A stretch of 64,000 nt of DNA from contig NZ_JBGGWB010000001.1 in assembly GCF_041321155.1 (NCBI RefSeq), positions 186,001-250,000 of the forward strand, read 5' to 3'. This document shows, one piece after another, positions 45,396-54,814 of this stretch. Numbering within the stretch: position 1 is the stretch's first letter; each line of letters opens with the position of its first letter. Below the pieces are notes generated by a model. That model searched no databases and was not told where the DNA came from. It worked only from the letters and a program-made list of their open reading frames with translations. Position numbers and translations under genes: made by a program. The DNA comes from Sphingomonas sp. IW22. Lineage in GTDB: Bacteria; Pseudomonadota; Alphaproteobacteria; Sphingomonadales; Sphingomonadaceae.

Positions 45396-46930
45396 ATGGT
45401 GAACAGGCCATTCCGCCGGGCTCTTGCTCTGGCGATTGCGACAGCGCCGATCGCGCTCGCCACGGCCCAGCCCGCCGCTGCGCAAAGCGTCAGCACGCCC
45501 GATGGCATCGTGCAGATTGCCACCGGCCGCGGTCGGCTGGTGACGGTGCAGGAACCGATCAGCGACGTGTTCGTGGCAGCCGAAGGGATTGCCGATGTCT
45601 CGGTCCGATCCCCCACCCAATTCTGGGTGTTCGGCAAGGCGCCGGGCGAAACCACCGTCTATGCCGTAACCCGAACGGGCAAGATCGCCTATTCATCCAA
45701 CCTTCGCGTCGGCGACAATATCGACTCGATCGGGTCGATGCTGCGGCTGGCGATGCCCGATGCGGCGATCACCGCGACGCCGATGAACGGCCTTGTGCTC
45801 CTCACGGGCACGGTTGCAGTCCGGACGACGTGGCGGAGGCTGAACGGCTGACCCAGGCCTTTGTCGGCGAAAAGAGCAAGGTCGTGTCGCGGCTGCGCAC
45901 GGCGACACCGTTGCAGGTCAATCTGCAGGTCAAGATTGCGGAAGTCAGCCGCGACTTCATGAAGAATATCGGCGCCAATCTGACCAACCGCGACGGCGGC
46001 TCGTTCCTGTTCGGTCTGGCGCGCGGGCGACAGGGTTCGATCACGACGGTACCCGGCGTGCCTGGTCAGCCCAATGCCCCGATCGACAGTAATGGCGCGC
46101 GGCCGGGCGATACACTGTTCCAGTTCCCAAGTCCGACCGAGAATAGCAGCGTGCTGGGCGCGGCGGGCCGCTTCCTTGGTACCGATCTGCTCGCGTCCTT
46201 GGATCTGGGCGAAACCATCGGACAGGTCACGACGCTGGCAAACCCCAACCTGACCGCATTGTCGGGTGAGACCGCAACCTTTCTGGCGGGCGGCGAAATC
46301 CCCATTCCGCTTAGCCAGGGGCTGGGCGCGGTTTCGGTTCAGTATCGCCAATACGGCGTCAGCCTGGCCTATACCCCCACGGTTCTGGCCGATGGGCGCA
46401 TATCGCTGCGCGTCCGGCCCGAAGTTTCGGAGCTGACGGCCGTCGGCGCCGTCACGATCTCTGGCTTTCAGATTCCCGCCGTCACCACGCGCCGCGCCGA
46501 AACCACCGTAGAGCTGGGTTCGGGCCAGAGCTTCATGATCGCGGGCCTGCTTCAGAACAGCCACAACAACCAGATCGAAAAGACCCCCGGCCTGGGCGAC
46601 GTGCCCATCCTGGGTGCGTTGTTCCGGTCCAATGGATTTCGGCGAAACGAAACCGAACTGGTGATCGTGGTCACCCCCTATCTGGTGAAGCCTGTCGACG
46701 CCAACCAGATCGCGTTGCCGACCGATGGCTACAAGACGCCAAGCGATGTCGAACGGGTGATGCTGGGCCAGGTCGAGGGCATTGGCGGAAATCGTGACCG
46801 GCCGCGCCCCACCATGGCAACCCCACCTGCGGCTCAACCGGTGATCGGTGCGACCGCGCCCGTCGCGCCGGAAGCGCCGAAGCCCGACTCCCGGTCCAAG
46901 GGCACCCCTGCCCCCGGTTTCAGCAATTGA
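45396..46930 (+). pseudogene. cpaC: cpaC/rcpA pilus secretin with a -1 frameshift
   Basis: Two frames together encode one secretin. The first (45396-45815) encodes a signal peptide, the pilus-secretin N-terminal domain (RGRLVTVQEPISDVFVAAEG) and the start of a BON domain up to LLTGTV. The second (from 45818 to the stop at 46930) resumes at SPDDVAEAERLTQAF and contains VQVNLQVKIAEVSRD-type N-domains and the secretin core (GQVTTLANPNLTALSGE, QSFMIAGLLQ, VPILGALFRS). One base appears deleted near 45816-45818 (GTTGC|AGTCC). Uncorrected translation stops at 45851 after about 152 residues. Restored length is about 510, normal for CpaC. It may be a sequencing error or a recent mutation; no slippery sequence is present. 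Confidence 0.85.
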
Positions 46931-46941
46931 GGATGCCCAAG

Positions 46942-47577
46942 ATGCGCCATTCGATTGCCGCGCTGTTGATGTCAGCCGCAATGCTGGCCGGATGCGGCGG
47001 CACCGCGAACCGCTCGGTTGAATCGGTCCACCAGCCGGTCGTCACACGTACTGATTATGCGATTGACGTGCTCGCCGGTCCTGACGGTCTGGCCGCTGGC
47101 GAAGGGCAGCGACTGGCTGGTTGGCTAACCGCGCTCGGCGCAGGTTATGGCGATGCGCTACATGTCGATACCGGCGGGCAGCATGACACTGCCGCGCGGG
47201 TCGAGATCGCGGCCCTCGCCGCCCGTTACGGCATCCTTCTGGCCGAAGGTGCGCCCGTTACCGCGGGTGAGATCGCACCCGGCACCGTGCGCGTCATCAT
47301 TGCGCGTGCCAGCGCGTCAGTGCCCGGCTGTCCCGATCACAGCCGCACCTATCAGCCCAACTTCGATGCTCACACCTCTTCCGACTATGGCTGCGGCGTG
47401 AATAGCAACCTGGCAGCGATGGTTGCCCGGCCAGAAGATCTGGTTCGCGGCCGTTCGGGCAACGGGCTTAGCGATCCGATGACTGCTGCAAAGCCCATTC
47501 AGGCAATGCGTGAGCGCAAGCTGACTGCCGGTGAAGACCTGCCGGATGCCGGCGCTGTCAAATCGGGGAGCCAGTGA
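46942..47577 (+). CDS. cpaD: CpaD pilus lipoprotein
   Basis: A 211-residue lipoprotein with lipobox MLAGCGG and the CpaD-family C-terminal half: ASVPGCPDHSRTYQPNF, SDYGCGVNSNLAAMVARPEDLVRGR. It is thought to help the secretin insert in the outer membrane. ATG at 46942 is preferred since GAGGA lies 8 nt upstream; TTG 46927 and ATG 46933 are in-frame alternatives. It lies directly after cpaC. Confidence 0.9.
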   Translation: MRHSIAALLMSAAMLAGCGGTANRSVESVHQPVVTRTDYAIDVLAGPDGLAAGEGQRLAGWLTALGAGYGDALHVDTGGQHDTAARVEIAALAARYGILLAEGAPVTAGEIAPGTVRVIIARASASVPGCPDHSRTYQPNFDAHTSSDYGCGVNSNLAAMVARPEDLVRGRSGNGLSDPMTAAKPIQAMRERKLTAGEDLPDAGAVKSGSQ

Positions 47578-47579
47578 CG

Positions 47580-48845
47580 ATGAACGCCCCTTGGAATTCC
47601 GCGCGCGGCGGTACGCGTGATCCGTTCGTGGCATTTGTTTGCGACGATAGTTCGGCGGACACCATGCGCCAGATCGCAGCCGAACAGGGCTGGGCTATCG
47701 AGAAAGTGTACAAGGGCGGCCTTCGCAATGCCGTTCAGACCCTGTCGGTATCCGCCAGTCCCATCATCCTGTTCGTCGACCTGTCGGAAAGCGGCGACCC
47801 GCTGAACGACATCAACGGGCTGGCCGAAGTGTGCGAGCCGGGCACCATTGTCATCGCCTGTGGGCAGGTGAACGACGTACGCCTGTATCGCGACCTGATC
47901 GCCAGCGGCATTCACGATTACCTGCTCAAGCCGCTCAACCCGGACGCATTGCGCGAGACCTTTGCTCAAGCGCATACGATGCTGAACGCACCGAAATCGA
48001 CAGACCAGGCGACCGATCGTCCGCATTGCGGCGTGGCCGTGATCGGCGCGCGTGGCGGTGTCGGTGCGTCAACCATCGCGACCTCCATCGCCTGGTTGTT
48101 GAGCGACGCAGGCGGGCGAACGACCGCGCTGCTCGACCTGGACGTGCATTTCGGCACCGGGGCATTGGCACTGGACCTCGAACCCGGTCGCGGGCTGACC
48201 GACGCCATCGAAAATCCCAGCCGGATCGACGGGCTGTTCATCGAACGCGCGATGGTTCGTGCATCCGAACGACTTGCGGTCTTGTCGGCGGAAGCACCGA
48301 TCAATGCGCCGGTGGTTACCGACGGCGCCGCCTTTTACCAGTTGCAGGAAGAAATTCGCGCAGCGTTTGAATGCACGGTCGTGGACATGCCGCGATCCAT
48401 GCTGATCCAGTTTCCGCATCTGGTCGCTGAATTGCAGACGGCAGTGCTGGTGACCGAATTCACGCTGGCGGCTGCGCGCGACGCGATCCGCATCCTGTCA
48501 TGGCTGAAAACCAACGCGCCGCAGCTGCAGGTCATTGTCGTGGCCAATCGCGCGCCAGCCACGTCGATGCAGGAAATCTCGCGCAAGGATTTCGAAACGT
48601 CGATCGAGCACAAGGTCGATCACATCGTCCCCTATGACCAGAAGCTGTGCACCCAGGCTGCCAAGCTGGGCAAAACCATGGCCGAAGCGGGCAAGGGATC
48701 GAAAACGGTCGGTGCCCTGACCGACCTGTCCGGACAGTTATTGGCCCAATTCGACGACGATAAGGCGGACCGGGCGCGCGGCGCTGCCGGCGGCTCGCTG
48801 CTTGCCACGCTGGGCGCCAAATTGTCGAACCTGAAGAAGAAGTAA
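47580..48845 (+). CDS. cpaE: CpaE/TadZ pilus localisation ATPase-like protein
   Basis: A 421-residue protein of the TadZ/CpaE family that targets pilus machinery to the pole. N-terminal receiver-like domain (about 18-130; LFVDLSESGDP, GIHDYLLKPLN), then a MinD/ParA-like domain (about 145-400). Its P-loop reads GARGGVGASTIA, so the Walker A lysine is replaced by Ala and the signature Lys by Arg. Walker-type LLDLDVHFGT and VVDMPRS remain. ATG at 47580 has GGGGAG 9 nt upstream; GTG 47574 is an alternative. Confidence 0.9.
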   Translation: MNAPWNSARGGTRDPFVAFVCDDSSADTMRQIAAEQGWAIEKVYKGGLRNAVQTLSVSASPIILFVDLSESGDPLNDINGLAEVCEPGTIVIACGQVNDVRLYRDLIASGIHDYLLKPLNPDALRETFAQAHTMLNAPKSTDQATDRPHCGVAVIGARGGVGASTIATSIAWLLSDAGGRTTALLDLDVHFGTGALALDLEPGRGLTDAIENPSRIDGLFIERAMVRASERLAVLSAEAPINAPVVTDGAAFYQLQEEIRAAFECTVVDMPRSMLIQFPHLVAELQTAVLVTEFTLAAARDAIRILSWLKTNAPQLQVIVVANRAPATSMQEISRKDFETSIEHKVDHIVPYDQKLCTQAAKLGKTMAEAGKGSKTVGALTDLSGQLLAQFDDDKADRARGAAGGSLLATLGAKLSNLKKK

Positions 48846-48876
48846 GCGCCGCCATGCGGCTGCGGACACGTGATCG

Positions 48877-49869
48877 ATGGAGGCGAAACTGGGTGCCGGA
48901 ATGATGCCATTCCTGATGGTGATGCTGGGCACCTTTGCCGTGCTGGCATTGCTCGTATTCGCGTTAGCCGGTCCGTCCACGGCAAAGGCAGGCAACCGCC
49001 GCCTGACGCAGGTGCGTCAGCGGCATGCATCGGTTCTCGATGCCGCGATGGATGCTCAACTGCGGCGGATTGCTACGGCAAAGGCGACACGCGCCGATCT
49101 GGCCGTTATGCGCTTCCTGCCCAATCCGGCACAGCTTGCCAAACGGCTGACGATGACCGGCAAAGCCTGGACCGTCGGGCAATATGGCATTGCCTCGCTG
49201 GGCCTGTTCCTGGCGGTCGCGCTGCTGACGACGATCAACGGCCTGCCGCTGTTGCTGACGCTGTGTCTGTCGCTGTTCGTCGCGACCTTCGTGCCTCACA
49301 TGGTCGTCAGCATGGCGATCACGCGCCGGACGGCGAAGTTCAATGCCAAGTTTCCGGATGCCATCGAACTGCTCGTCCGCGGCCTGCGCTCCGGCCTGCC
49401 CATCACCGAGACGATCGGTGTGGTCGGTCAGGAAGTATCCGGCCCTGTCGGTGAGGAGTTTCGGTCGGTGTCCGACAAGATGAAGATCGGCCGAACACTG
49501 GACGCCGCGCTTCAGGAAACCGCCGACCGGCTGGGCACGCCGGAGTTTCAGTTCTTCGTCATAACCATCGCCATTCAGCGTGAGACCGGCGGCAATCTGG
49601 CCGAAACGCTGTCGAACCTGTCCGACGTACTGCGCAAGCGGATGCAGATGAAGCTCAAGATCAAGGCGATGTCGTCCGAATCAAAGGCATCCGCCTATAT
49701 CGTCGGCTCCCTGCCGTTCATCGTCTTCGGCCTCGTCTGGATGGTCAACCAGCCATATATGGCGAATTTCTTCGTCGATGAGCGGCTGATTATTGTCGGC
49801 CTCGGCGGCCTGGTCTGGATGGGACTGGGCATCTTCATCATGGCCAAGATGGTCAATTTCGAGATCTGA
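48877..49869 (+). CDS. tadB: TadB inner-membrane pilus platform protein
   Basis: A 330-residue type II secretion F-domain protein of the Tad pilus. Hydrophobic helices at about 8-30, 104-145, 270-292 and 305-325 surround the T2SF region (FPDAIELLVRGLRSGLPI, FQFFVITIAIQRETGGNLAE). The start is ATG 48877; an ATG at 48901 (MMPFLM) is also possible. It directly follows cpaE, with only 31 bp between, where cpaF/tadA normally sits. Confidence 0.92.
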   Translation: MEAKLGAGMMPFLMVMLGTFAVLALLVFALAGPSTAKAGNRRLTQVRQRHASVLDAAMDAQLRRIATAKATRADLAVMRFLPNPAQLAKRLTMTGKAWTVGQYGIASLGLFLAVALLTTINGLPLLLTLCLSLFVATFVPHMVVSMAITRRTAKFNAKFPDAIELLVRGLRSGLPITETIGVVGQEVSGPVGEEFRSVSDKMKIGRTLDAALQETADRLGTPEFQFFVITIAIQRETGGNLAETLSNLSDVLRKRMQMKLKIKAMSSESKASAYIVGSLPFIVFGLVWMVNQPYMANFFVDERLIIVGLGGLVWMGLGIFIMAKMVNFEI

Positions 49870-49871
49870 TT

Positions 49872-50867
49872 ATGACCGACGCGACCGCCCCCACCCTGCT
49901 TGGCTTCGACGTCTATCTGATTGCGACCGCGCTGTCGGCGGTGGCGGCGCTGGCAACGATCATGGCGGTCTATGCCGCAATCAGCATCCGCGACCCCATG
50001 GCTCGCCGGGTCAAGGCGCTGAACGATCGCCGCGAACAGCTGAAGGCCGGCATCACCGCATCGACCAGCAAGCGGCGCGCAAAGATCGTTCAGAAGAACG
50101 AGACCGCCGATCGCATCCGCAACCTGCTGCAATCGCTGAAAGTGCTGCAGGAAGAGCAGGTCAAGGCCGCTCAGGGCAAGTTGATGCAGGCCGGTATCCG
50201 GTCGAAGGAATGGGCCGTAGCCGTCATTTTTGGGCGCATGGTGCTGCCAATCGTGCTCGGCGGGCCGGTGCTGTACTGGGTATATGGCACCGACGCATTC
50301 GCTGACTGGTCGCCGCTCAAGGCATATGGGCTGGTCGCCGGTGCGCTGATCGGCTCTTACAAGGCGCCCGATCTCTACCTGAAAAACCGGATTCAGAAGC
50401 GGTCCGAAGCGATCCGAAAGGGGCTGCCCGACGCGCTCGACCTTCTGGTCATCTGTGCCGAAGCGGGCCTTACCGTGGACGCCGCCTTCCACCGCGTGGC
50501 GCGCGAGCTGGGCCGCGCCTATCCCGAACTGGGGGAAGAGTTTTCGCTGACCGCCATCGAACTCGGCTTCCTGACCGACCGGCGGCAGGCGTTCGAAAAT
50601 CTGTCGATGCGCGTCGATCTGGAGGCGGTGAAGGGCGTCGTCACCACAATGATCCAGACCGAGAAATATGGCACGCCGTTGGCGTCGGCGCTGCGCGTCC
50701 TGTCGGCTGAGTTCCGCAACGAACGGATGATGCGCGCCGAGGAAAAGGCAGCCCGCCTGCCCGCGATCATGACCGTCCCATTGATCCTGTTCATCCTGCC
50801 GGTGCTCTTCATCGTCATCCTCGGCCCGGCGGCCTGTTCGATCAACGATCAACTGCTCAATCGGTAA
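49872..50867 (+). CDS. tadC: TadC inner-membrane pilus platform protein
   Basis: A 331-residue paralogue of TadB with a T2SF domain (PDALDLLVICAEAGLTVDAAF, VTTMIQTEKYGTPLASAL) and helices at the N-terminus (about 15-36), middle (about 115-160) and C-terminus (about 295-320). TadB and TadC form the membrane platform driven by the CpaF ATPase. It begins 2 bp after tadB. It is the last recognisable pilus gene of the run. Confidence 0.92.
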   Translation: MTDATAPTLLGFDVYLIATALSAVAALATIMAVYAAISIRDPMARRVKALNDRREQLKAGITASTSKRRAKIVQKNETADRIRNLLQSLKVLQEEQVKAAQGKLMQAGIRSKEWAVAVIFGRMVLPIVLGGPVLYWVYGTDAFADWSPLKAYGLVAGALIGSYKAPDLYLKNRIQKRSEAIRKGLPDALDLLVICAEAGLTVDAAFHRVARELGRAYPELGEEFSLTAIELGFLTDRRQAFENLSMRVDLEAVKGVVTTMIQTEKYGTPLASALRVLSAEFRNERMMRAEEKAARLPAIMTVPLILFILPVLFIVILGPAACSINDQLLNR

Positions 50868-50919
50868 GGGAACAGCGGCGGCGGTCCCGCCGTTCTGCCC
50901 CCGTAACAGGAGGCGTCCC

Positions 50920-51459
50920 ATGCTGTTTTCGACACCCACCCAATATGCCGTGCTTGCGCTTTGCCTGATCGCGGGCTGGCTGTTCGGGCTGGCCAGCCAT
51001 CCGGGCGGCCGCAAGTGGAAGGACCGCTATCGCGCGCAGGAGGCCGAGCACAGGGCCGCGCGGGAAGGGCTGACCACCCGCGACGCTCGCATTCACGAGC
51101 TGGAGCGCGAACGCGACGAGGCGCTGCGCCATCGCGATACTCATGCGACCCTCTTGGCAGCGGGCGGCACGGCGGCACTGGCGGGCGGAGCTGCGAGCAC
51201 GAAATCGACCGGCTGGTTCGGCTGGGGCCGCGACAATCTGTCGCGCATTCACGGCATTGACGAGGCGACCGAACATGCGCTTCGGGCCGAGGGCATAAAG
51301 ACCTATGCCGCCATCGAAGCGCTGAGCTCGGCGGATGAGACCGCGCTGGAAGATCGCCTGGGCTTTGGCCGGGGTCGCATCGCCCAGCAGCAATGGCGGG
51401 AACAGGCATCGCTGCTGCGCGAAGGCAATGATGACGAACATGAGCGTCGCTGGCGCTAA
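50920..51459 (+). CDS. Membrane-anchored helix-hairpin-helix protein
   Basis: A 179-residue protein: an N-terminal transmembrane helix (about 8-27), a charged coiled coil (about 33-72), a Gly/Ala-rich hydrophobic segment (about 78-92), and a C-terminal helix-hairpin-helix-like domain ([26 protein letters not shown] ... [13 protein letters not shown]) as in small 'predicted flap endonuclease-like' HhH proteins. GGAGG lies upstream of the ATG. It overlaps the convergent HerA-like ATPase gene by 4 bp. Function is unknown. Confidence 0.7.
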   Translation: MLFSTPTQYAVLALCLIAGWLFGLASHPGGRKWKDRYRAQEAEHRAAREGLTTRDARIHELERERDEALRHRDTHATLLAAGGTAALAGGAASTKSTGWFGWGRDNLSRIHGIDEATEHALRAEGIKTYAAIEALSSADETALEDRLGFGRGRIAQQQWREQASLLREGNDDEHERRWR

Positions 51460-53123
51460 CCCCGGAACAGTCCGCCCAGCACTCCGCGCATGATCTTCGC
51501 GCCCAGCCCGCCGCCACCCCGGCGGCTGGAGCCGAAGACGGCCTTCGTCACCTCGTTCGCAACCGTCCGCCCGACGCTGGAGGCGGCGGACCGCGTGGCC
51601 GAGTTGACCGCGCGGTTCCATGGCGAGCTGGCCGCCTCTCTCGCTTCGGCGCGGCGTTGACGCTCCGCCTCTCGTGCGGCGCGTTCCGCATCGCGGTCGG
51701 CAGCGATCCGGGCGCGTTCGGCTTCCTTGGCGGCGCGCGCCTCAGCCTTCAGCCGAGCGGCCTCCTCCTTTTGCGCCGTCGCCAACGCTTCAGCCTCGGC
51801 AGCAGCGGCGGCCGCCTCTTCGGCCTTGGCACTCAGCAGTTCCTCAGCCGACTCGCGGTCGATCGCCTGATCATATTTGCCGCCGATCGCGTCTGTTTCG
51901 ACCAGAACGCGCCGCTCCACCGCGCTGACTGGCCCCACCCGGCTGCGCGGTGGTTTGATCAGCGTGCGTGTGACCGGCGAAGGCGCGCCATCGGCCTGCA
52001 GCAGCGAGACCAGCGCCTCACCCACCTTCAGTTCGGTAATCGCGGTAGCGACATCGACATCGGGATTGGCGCGAAACGTCTCTGCGGCCGCCCGGACCGC
52101 GCGCTCATCACGCGGCGTGAAGGCGCGCAGCGCGTGCTGGATGCGGTTCCCCAATTGCCCGGCCACGCTTTCGGGAATGTCGATCGGGTTCTGGGTGACG
52201 AAATATACCCCGACTCCCTTTGACCGGATCAGCCGCACCACCTGCTCCACCTTTTCCAGCAAGGCAGCCGGGGCATCGTCGAAAAGCAGATGCGCCTCAT
52301 CGAAAAAGAACACCAGACGCGGCTTATCAGGGTCGCCCGCCTCGGGCAGCGTTTCGAACATTTCCGACAGCAGCCACAACAGGAAGCTGGCATAGAGGCG
52401 GGGACTGGCCATCAGCTTGTCAGCGGCCAGAATGTTGACGACACCGCGCCTCATATCGTCGGTCGTCAGGAAATCGGCGATGTCCAGCGCAGGTTCGCCA
52501 AAGAAATGCGTCCCGCCCTGCCCGCGCAATTGCAGGATCTGGCGCTGGATCGCGCCGACGCTGGCCTTGCTGACATTGCCATAGGTCGTCGAAATCTCAT
52601 CCGCGCGCGCTGCACATTCGGCCAGCATCGCCTGAAGATCGTCGAGGTCGAGCAACAACAGCCCTTCCTCGTCCGCCAAGTGAAAGGCGATGGTCAGCAC
52701 GCCTTCCTGCGTATCGTTCAGGCCCATCAGTCGCGCCAGCAGCAACGGCCCCATTTCGCTGATCGTCGCGCGTACCGGATGCCCTTGCTCGCCGAACAGG
52801 TCCCAGAACTGAACCGGACATTCGCGATATGCCCAGTCGGCGTCGCCCACCTCTGCCGCACGTTCGGCAAAGATCGCATGGGTCTTGCTCTGGGGTGATC
52901 CGGCCATGGCCAGGCCGGACAGGTCCCCCTTCACATCGGCGACAAAAACGGAAACGCCCGCGTCGGAGAAACCCTCGACCAGCCCCTGCAGGGTGACGGT
53001 CTTGCCGGTCCCGGTGGCTCCGGCGATCAGGCCATGGCGATTGGCCCGTTTCAGCACCAGCGATCGGGGTTCGGCGCCCCCCGCCCCTGCGCCGATGAAA
53101 AGAGAAGCCGCCGCGTCCGCCAT
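51456..53123 (-). CDS. HerA-like DUF853 ATPase (YjgR)
   Basis: A 555-residue P-loop ATPase of the HerA/FtsK clade. Walker A is [16 protein letters not shown]; the Walker B region is [37 protein letters not shown] follows. A long Ala/Glu/Arg-rich coiled coil (about 430-500) and a Gly-rich basic tail complete it. ATG at 53123 is preferred because GGAG lies 8 nt upstream, over ATG 53141. Function in bacteria is unknown, with DNA-translocase-like activity expected. It sits downstream of degP. Confidence 0.9.
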   Translation of the reverse strand: MADAAASLFIGAGAGGAEPRSLVLKRANRHGLIAGATGTGKTVTLQGLVEGFSDAGVSVFVADVKGDLSGLAMAGSPQSKTHAIFAERAAEVGDADWAYRECPVQFWDLFGEQGHPVRATISEMGPLLLARLMGLNDTQEGVLTIAFHLADEEGLLLLDLDDLQAMLAECAARADEISTTYGNVSKASVGAIQRQILQLRGQGGTHFFGEPALDIADFLTTDDMRRGVVNILAADKLMASPRLYASFLLWLLSEMFETLPEAGDPDKPRLVFFFDEAHLLFDDAPAALLEKVEQVVRLIRSKGVGVYFVTQNPIDIPESVAGQLGNRIQHALRAFTPRDERAVRAAAETFRANPDVDVATAITELKVGEALVSLLQADGAPSPVTRTLIKPPRSRVGPVSAVERRVLVETDAIGGKYDQAIDRESAEELLSAKAEEAAAAAAEAEALATAQKEEAARLKAEARAAKEAERARIAADRDAERAAREAERQRRAEAREAASSPWNRAVNSATRSAASSVGRTVANEVTKAVFGSSRRGGGGLGAKIMRGVLGGLFRG

Positions 53124-53195
53124 TCCCGCCACTCCGATCATTGTCGAATGATAGGATTAGGCGGAAATGGCGGCTGCGTCAGCAATTGTCGGCGA

Positions 53196-54704
53196 TCAAT
53201 CCTCGCCGATGGCAAGCGCAAGATAGCTGGTGTTCGCCCGTCGCTGGATCACAACCAGAATCTGGCTGCGACCCGCTTCGCGCACCGCCTGAACCTGACG
53301 CTGAATATCCGCAGCAGAGGCAACCGGCTGGCGATTGACCGAACGGATTACGTCACCGCGACGGAGACCCTTTCGACCAGCGTCGCTCGACGGATCGACC
53401 GCCGCAACAACAACGCCCTTGGTGGCAGGATCGACACCGATCGAACGAGCGATCGACGGCGTCAGCGGCTGAACGCCCAGACCCAGCGAATTACGAGCAT
53501 TCGCGGCGGGAGGTGCACCCTCCGGAGCGCCTTCCTGCTCCAGCTGGAACCCGGCGATTTCCTCTTCGGAAGGTCGGGTCCCCACAACCGCGGTCACGTT
53601 TACGCGGCGACCCTCGCGGATCAGCTCGATCGGCACGCGGGTGCCCGGCGCCGAATTGGCGACGAGGTAGCTCAGCGTATTCTGCGGATCGACATCGCGA
53701 CCGTTCACCTTGACGATCACGTCGCCTTGGCGAATGCCAGCCTTCTCGGCCGCCTGGCCCGGCTCGACCCGCGCGATCAACTCGCCCTTGTTACGCTCGA
53801 TCCCCAATGCGGCGGCCAGATCATTGTCGATCGGCTGGATACCGACGCCGAGATAGCCGCGCTCAGGCGTCTTGCCCTTCATCAGCGTCTCTACGATCGG
53901 GCGTGCCTGTTCGGCGGGGATCGCAAAGCCGATGCCGACATTGCCGCCGGTCGGCGACAGGATCTGCGAATTGATGCCGATGACATTGCCCTGCATGTCG
54001 AACAGCGGCCCGCCCGAATTACCCCGGTTGATCGAGGCATCGGTCTGGATGAAACGGTCGAACGGTCCGCCCCCAGTGACGCGGTTGACCGACGAGATGA
54101 TACCCGCCGTCACGGACCCGCCCAGGCCGAACGGATTGCCGATCGCGACGACCCAATCGCCGACGCGCGCCTGCGCCGAATTGCCAAAGCGGACGAAGGG
54201 CAGGCTGCGCCCCTCGATCTTCAGCACGGCAAGGTCGGACGCCGGGTCGCGACCGACCACGCGCGCGTCGAACTCGCGCTGATCGGCCAGCGTGACGCGC
54301 ACCGATTCGACGGTCGCGTTGGGCGAGCCTGCCGAAATCACGTGATTGTTGGTGACGACATAACCATCGGCCGAAATCAGGAAACCCGATCCCAGCGACT
54401 GGCCTTCCTGCGTGCGCGGGCGCCCGCCGCCGCCCTGACCAAAGAACTGCTCGAACGGCGTTCCGGCAAAGGGGTTGCTGGGCACGGTCACGCGCTGCGT
54501 GGTCGAGATGTTGACGACCGCCGGCTGAAGCTTCGCCACCATTTCGGCAAAGCTCATCGGCGCGCCCGCGCGCGGCGCGGTGGCGGAAATTGCGCCGGGT
54601 TCGTTCTGCGCGGTCTGCGCCGAAATCATCGAGGGCTGAACGGCAAGCGTAACGGCGGTGCCGCCAAGCAGCAGCGCGCTGGTAATCGCATAGGCGTAAC
54701 GCAC
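53196..54704 (-). CDS. Do-family periplasmic serine endoprotease (DegP/HtrA-like)
   Basis: A 502-residue HtrA protease-chaperone. Signal peptide about 1-30; trypsin-like domain with His (TNNHVISAG), Asp (SDLAVLKIEG) and Ser (INRGNSGGPLFDM); two PDZ domains (about 285-375 and 405-495). The GTG start at 54704 is preceded by AAGGAA. It follows hflC by 110 bp on the same strand, the common alphaproteobacterial hflK-hflC-degP order, which links membrane protein turnover with periplasmic quality control. Confidence 0.94.
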   Translation of the reverse strand: MRYAYAITSALLLGGTAVTLAVQPSMISAQTAQNEPGAISATAPRAGAPMSFAEMVAKLQPAVVNISTTQRVTVPSNPFAGTPFEQFFGQGGGGRPRTQEGQSLGSGFLISADGYVVTNNHVISAGSPNATVESVRVTLADQREFDARVVGRDPASDLAVLKIEGRSLPFVRFGNSAQARVGDWVVAIGNPFGLGGSVTAGIISSVNRVTGGGPFDRFIQTDASINRGNSGGPLFDMQGNVIGINSQILSPTGGNVGIGFAIPAEQARPIVETLMKGKTPERGYLGVGIQPIDNDLAAALGIERNKGELIARVEPGQAAEKAGIRQGDVIVKVNGRDVDPQNTLSYLVANSAPGTRVPIELIREGRRVNVTAVVGTRPSEEEIAGFQLEQEGAPEGAPPAANARNSLGLGVQPLTPSIARSIGVDPATKGVVVAAVDPSSDAGRKGLRRGDVIRSVNRQPVASAADIQRQVQAVREAGRSQILVVIQRRANTSYLALAIGED

Positions 54705-54814
54705 GAATTCGGGTTCCTTCCTGGCTACGGTTTACACTTGTTTTCGCAAACCGATGCTGAACTGCGATTGAATGTGAACGGGTGGTCAGCTTGTGTGACT
54801 CACCCCTCCCCCAT

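Noticed and set aside
45813..45830. Programmed frameshifting in cpaC
   Set aside because: The sequence GGTTGCAGTCCGG has no slippery heptamer and no evident downstream structure, and no secretin is known to use frameshifting. A point deletion or sequencing error is simpler.
50874..50900. CGGCGG/CCGCCG hairpin after tadC
   Set aside because: A short stem in low-complexity GC sequence and no T-tract.
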